Part shown: piece by piece, positions 61,340-64,000 of the stretch | How positions within the stretch are numbered: the stretch's first letter is position 1 | Layout of the letters: the number at the start of each line of letters is the position of its first letter | Assembly: GCF_000426825.1 (NCBI RefSeq) | Contig: NZ_AUGC01000001.1 | Location: 124,001 to 188,000, forward strand | Origin: Thermonema rossianum DSM 10300 | Lineage (GTDB): Bacteria > Bacteroidota > Bacteroidia > Cytophagales > Thermonemataceae | Length of the DNA stretch: 64,000 bases | Reading direction: 5' to 3' | Notes under the pieces: model-generated | Databases searched by the model: none | Seen by the model: the letters and a program-made list of their open reading frames with translations, nothing else | What the model was told of the DNA's origin: nothing | Position numbers and translations under genes: made by a program

Positions 61340-63085
61340 ATGTCATCGTCTTCAAACGCAACGCCTTACCGCTTCCGCATTCATTATGACTCGCCTGCCA
61401 CGCAGTTTTTGCAAATAGAAGCCCGCATACCGGCACCCGGCGAGCATTTGTTGTTGCGTTTGCCGGTATGGCGCCCGGGACGCTACGAACTTGCCAACTA
61501 CGCCAAGTATGTGCGTGATTTCCGGGTAAGCGATGCCAAGGGCAAGCCGCTGAATGTGAAAAAATATATTAAAGATGGTTGGTGTATCGACACCTCCGCA
61601 GTGGATGAGGTGTTCGTGCAATACGACTTCTATGCCAACCGGCTCGATGCCGGCGGATGTTGGCTCGATGAAGAACAGCTGTATGTCAACTTTGTGAATT
61701 GCATATTCTTCTCAGAAGAAGCACTTGATGTGCCCTATGAAGTAAGCCTTGACGTACCCACCGGCTATGAAATAGCATGTGCGCTGCCCCGCAAAGACAA
61801 GACCCTGTATGCGCGTGACTATTACCACCTGATAGATAGCCCCATGATAGCTTCGGCTACCCTGAAACGCAATTTTTATCAGGTGGGGCAATATACTTTT
61901 TATGTGTGGATACAAGGCAACTGGACACCCGACTGGCACGAGTTGCTGCGCGACTTTGAAGGCTTCACCAAGGCGCAGCTCGATATGATGGGGGAGTTCC
62001 CTTTTGAAGAATATCACTTTTTGATACAAGTGGTGCCTTACCGGTTTTATCATGGTGTAGAGCATACCGAAAGCACGGTGGTGGTATTGGGACCTTCCGA
62101 AGCCATGGATACAAACGAAATGTATGACGAGCTGCTGGGCGTTTGCTCGCATGAGTTGTTCCATGTGTGGAACGTGTGCCGGGTTCGTCCCAAAGAACTT
62201 TTTCCATATGACCTGACACGGGAGTGCTATTTCCCCACGGGGTTTGTGGTAGAGGGCATCACGAGCTATTACGGCGATTTGTTTTTGATACGTTCGGGCG
62301 TGTGGAAATACAATCAGTACTTGCGTGAGCTGAACAAATACATCAAACGTCATTTTGAAAATTACGGGCGTCATCACCGCTCGCTGGTGGAGGCTTCCGT
62401 GGACTTGTGGCTCGACGGATATACCGAAGTGACCCCCGGCCGCAAGGTGTCTATTTATGCCAAGGGGGCTTTGGTGGCACTCATTCTCGATTTTCTGATT
62501 CGTAAGCACAGCAACGGCAAAGCCTCGTTGGATGATGTGATGCGTAAGATGTGGCACCGGTTTGGAAAACCGTTTAAGAAAGGCTATTCCTTGCGGGATT
62601 TTAAAAACATAGTGGCAGAGGTGGCAGGCAATCCCTTGCATTCCTTTTTTGCCGATTGCATAGAAGGTATCACCCCACTTGAAAAATATCTGGAGCCTTT
62701 GATGGAAGAGGTAGGTATCAGTTTTATTACCAACTATTTGAATAAAGGAACGGAATTGTTCAACTTTCAGCTGCAGGAAAAAGAAGGACGTTTGTTGGTC
62801 AGTGCCATTGTGCCCGACTCGAACGCTTCGCAGCAGTTGCGCCTCAATGATGAGCTGATTGCCGTGAACGGCAAACGTGCCGAAACTATAGAGCAGGTGC
62901 AGCGCCTCATAGGTGTTCAGACGGTGGCCCGCTTGACCGTATCGCGCCAAGCGTATCTTAAAGAAATAGAGCTGGAGGCTGACCCCGTAATTTCGTTCAA
63001 AGAATATTTCTTGCAGTTGAAAAGCAATCTTTCACAAGAACAGCAAAAGCGTTTATTGGCATGGCTTCACCAATCGAACAATTGA
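61340..63085 (+). CDS. M61 glycyl aminopeptidase-like protein with PDZ domain
   Basis: 581-residue metallopeptidase-family protein. Beta-sandwich N-domain (1-170), then the M61 catalytic domain with zinc motif HELFHVWN (about 271-278; HExxH present as HELFH), preceded by the GVEHTESTVVVLG segment, and followed by TREC and EGITSYYGDLFLIRSG with the third zinc ligand. A C-terminal PDZ domain (about 475-560, ELFNFQLQEKEGRLLVSAIVPDS) is typical. No clear signal peptide, so cytoplasmic, as the known family. Its 3' end overlaps the isomerase gene by 25 bases. Confidence 0.92.
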   Translation: MSSSSNATPYRFRIHYDSPATQFLQIEARIPAPGEHLLLRLPVWRPGRYELANYAKYVRDFRVSDAKGKPLNVKKYIKDGWCIDTSAVDEVFVQYDFYANRLDAGGCWLDEEQLYVNFVNCIFFSEEALDVPYEVSLDVPTGYEIACALPRKDKTLYARDYYHLIDSPMIASATLKRNFYQVGQYTFYVWIQGNWTPDWHELLRDFEGFTKAQLDMMGEFPFEEYHFLIQVVPYRFYHGVEHTESTVVVLGPSEAMDTNEMYDELLGVCSHELFHVWNVCRVRPKELFPYDLTRECYFPTGFVVEGITSYYGDLFLIRSGVWKYNQYLRELNKYIKRHFENYGRHHRSLVEASVDLWLDGYTEVTPGRKVSIYAKGALVALILDFLIRKHSNGKASLDDVMRKMWHRFGKPFKKGYSLRDFKNIVAEVAGNPLHSFFADCIEGITPLEKYLEPLMEEVGISFITNYLNKGTELFNFQLQEKEGRLLVSAIVPDSNASQQLRLNDELIAVNGKRAETIEQVQRLIGVQTVARLTVSRQAYLKEIELEADPVISFKEYFLQLKSNLSQEQQKRLLAWLHQSNN

Positions 63086-63663
63086 TAATACAAGAGTTGA
63101 ATACGGCAGCCCGGGTGCTTCAGCGCTTTATGAGCGAGGCAGCCAACATACAGGCTATTGCCGCTGCAGCAGAGCTGATGGCACAAGCTATGCGCCAACA
63201 GCGGAAAGTATTGGCTTGTGGCAATGGGGGGTCTTATTGCGATGCCCTGCATTTTGTGGAAGAGCTCACAGGGCGCTACCGCCAAGACCGCCCCGCCTTG
63301 CCTGCTGTTTTGCTGGGCGATGCGGCTCACTTGACCTGCGTAGGCAATGACTACGGTTTTGAATATGTTTTTGCACGTGCAGTAGAAGCATTGGGGCAGC
63401 CCGGCGATGTGTTGGTGGCCATCTCGACCAGCGGTAAGTCGGCAAATGTGTTGAAAGCAGCAGAAGCAGCCCGAAAAAAAAACATAAGTGTGATTGCCTT
63501 GACCGGAAAAGATGGCGGGCAACTGGCACAGATGGCCGATATTGCTTTAATCGTGCCCCATGGGGGCTATGCTGACCGCATCCAGGAGGTGCACATCAAA
63601 GTGATTCACCTATGGATTGCGCTGATAGAACAGCATTTGGGCTATGCCTCATTGCAGCAGTAA
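63061..63663 (+). CDS. gmhA: SIS-domain phosphosugar isomerase (GmhA-like)
   Basis: 200-residue cytoplasmic isomerase, most like D-sedoheptulose-7-phosphate isomerase, first step to the heptose of lipopolysaccharide. Motifs: LACGNGGSYCDALHFVEELTGRY (about 51-73, the Ser loop and the GRY end), LTCVGNDYGFEYVFARAVEALGQPGD, ISTSGKSANVLKAAEAARKK and the metal-site HGGYADRIQEVHIKVIHL. All catalytic residues (Glu67-equivalent, His in EVHIK) look present. It lies within the M61 gene's last 25 bases, so translation is coupled; no other heptose genes nearby. Other SIS isomerases are the alternative. Confidence 0.82.
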   Translation: MASPIEQLIIQELNTAARVLQRFMSEAANIQAIAAAAELMAQAMRQQRKVLACGNGGSYCDALHFVEELTGRYRQDRPALPAVLLGDAAHLTCVGNDYGFEYVFARAVEALGQPGDVLVAISTSGKSANVLKAAEAARKKNISVIALTGKDGGQLAQMADIALIVPHGGYADRIQEVHIKVIHLWIALIEQHLGYASLQQ

Positions 63664-64000
63664 CTCGATGAACTCATCGAAATGCCGGGCTTGGCTGTAC
63701 TGCCTGCCGGAGTAAATGCTGGCTACCACTTTGCAATAGGCGGGCAAATCATCCATTTTAATAAGCTCTAAGGTAACGTTGCCAAACTCTTGTTGATAGA
63801 CGCTGTCACTTTCACCCCAATTTACCCGGGGCTTGAGATGGTACTGCTCAATGGTTTCCACGTATTCGCCGCGGTCATACATTTTGTAACTGGCATCAGC
63901 CAAGCGGTAGTTTAGACTCAATACCCTGTCTTTGAGATACTCAAACAAAAAAATGAAATCTTTTTGCCCCAGTTCATGTGCGGGAAATGTCAGGGCAAAA
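63649..64000 (-). CDS. Unknown protein, 5' end beyond the window
   Basis: Partial gene on the minus strand; 117 codons are visible and the frame stays open to the window edge. The visible N-terminal side reads FALTFPAHELGQKD...FEYLKDRVLSLNYRLADASYKMYDRGEYVETIEQYHLKPRVNW (in parts). A TTG at 63948 is inside the frame and probably not the start, since the preceding residues (HELGQKDFIFL) continue a plausible fold. No known domain recognised. Its 3' end overlaps gmhA by 15 bases. Confidence 0.7.
   Translation of the reverse strand, partial: FALTFPAHELGQKDFIFLFEYLKDRVLSLNYRLADASYKMYDRGEYVETIEQYHLKPRVNWGESDSVYQQEFGNVTLELIKMDDLPAYCKVVASIYSGRQYSQARHFDEFIELLLQ

Noticed and set aside
61712-62950. 412-codon minus-strand frame opposite the M61 peptidase
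   Set aside because: Antisense shadow of a gene with an intact HELFH motif; no start context or family match.
63649-63948. Complete 99-residue gene starting at TTG 63948
   Set aside because: The frame continues without stop to the window edge with plausible protein sequence, so it is better read as the 3' part of a longer gene.

Overview
The window comes from a bacterium of the phylum Bacteroidota, most likely Cytophagales-like. The signs are promoters of the TTG-N19..21-TAnnTTTG type, start sites almost without Shine-Dalgarno sequences, a type IX secretion protein (PorZ) with its C-terminal sorting domain, the phylum-restricted small ribosomal protein of the DUF4295/bL38 family next to L33, and phylum-typical families (TIGR02757, DUF2807, GWxTD, TonB-C lipoproteins, HemY-type oxidase). 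Most of it is dense chromosomal core. I see no CRISPR array, insertion sequence, prophage, rRNA or replication origin, and no gap above 300 bases lacks a gene.

Layout. 1-4.1 kb: mpl (cell-wall recycling), an rsmF-like rRNA methyltransferase, a secreted esterase and a small TonB-C protein. 4.2-7.3 kb: a more AT-rich cassette of three surface proteins. The first is a lipoprotein whose signal-peptide codons contain seven TCTAC repeats that put it out of frame, as expected of a phase-variable gene caught OFF. 7.3-11.9 kb: OmpA-family protein, an unknown lipoprotein and porZ. 11.9-19.1 kb: ABC-F ATPase, rpmG, bL38, ftsY, a lipoprotein, rimO and a leucine-rich-repeat protein. 19.2-23.8 kb: a fructosamine-kinase homologue facing a three-gene operon of a bestrophin channel and two membrane pseudokinases, one ending in periplasmic LysM repeats. 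23.8-30.2 kb: barrel protein, polyprenol-P-mannose synthase, protoporphyrinogen oxidase, small heat-shock protein, M42 peptidase, BtuF-like protein and a secreted protein.

30.4-36.3 kb: the rimP-nusA-infB translation/transcription block with its own hairpins and promoters, then a Ppx/GppA phosphatase. 36.5-43.9 kb: an RlmI-like methyltransferase, a STAS/anti-sigma pair, three SurA-type envelope chaperones and a MoxR ATPase. 43.9-48.6 kb: two lipid-carrier sugar transferases, a small lipoprotein, der, era and the initiator tRNA. 48.6-55.2 kb: TIGR02757 protein, DUF2807 lipoprotein, a lipid A deacylase-like protein, a cysteine-desulfurase-like enzyme, a TPR protein, DivIVA and folB. 55.2-64 kb: a polyprenyl synthase, a PP2C-like pseudophosphatase with a LysM domain, NAD(P)HX repair, a GWxTD protein, hemB, an M61 peptidase, a GmhA-like isomerase and a gene cut by the right edge.

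Two results stand out. One is the TCTAC-repeat switch in the surface lipoprotein at 4.3 kb. The other is a set of degenerate signalling enzymes (two pseudokinases and one pseudo-PP2C), each anchored by one membrane helix and two of them carrying LysM domains, which looks like a non-catalytic relay between the cell wall and the cytoplasm. A recurring structural trait is 3'-end overlap of convergent genes, seen in six of eleven convergent pairs.
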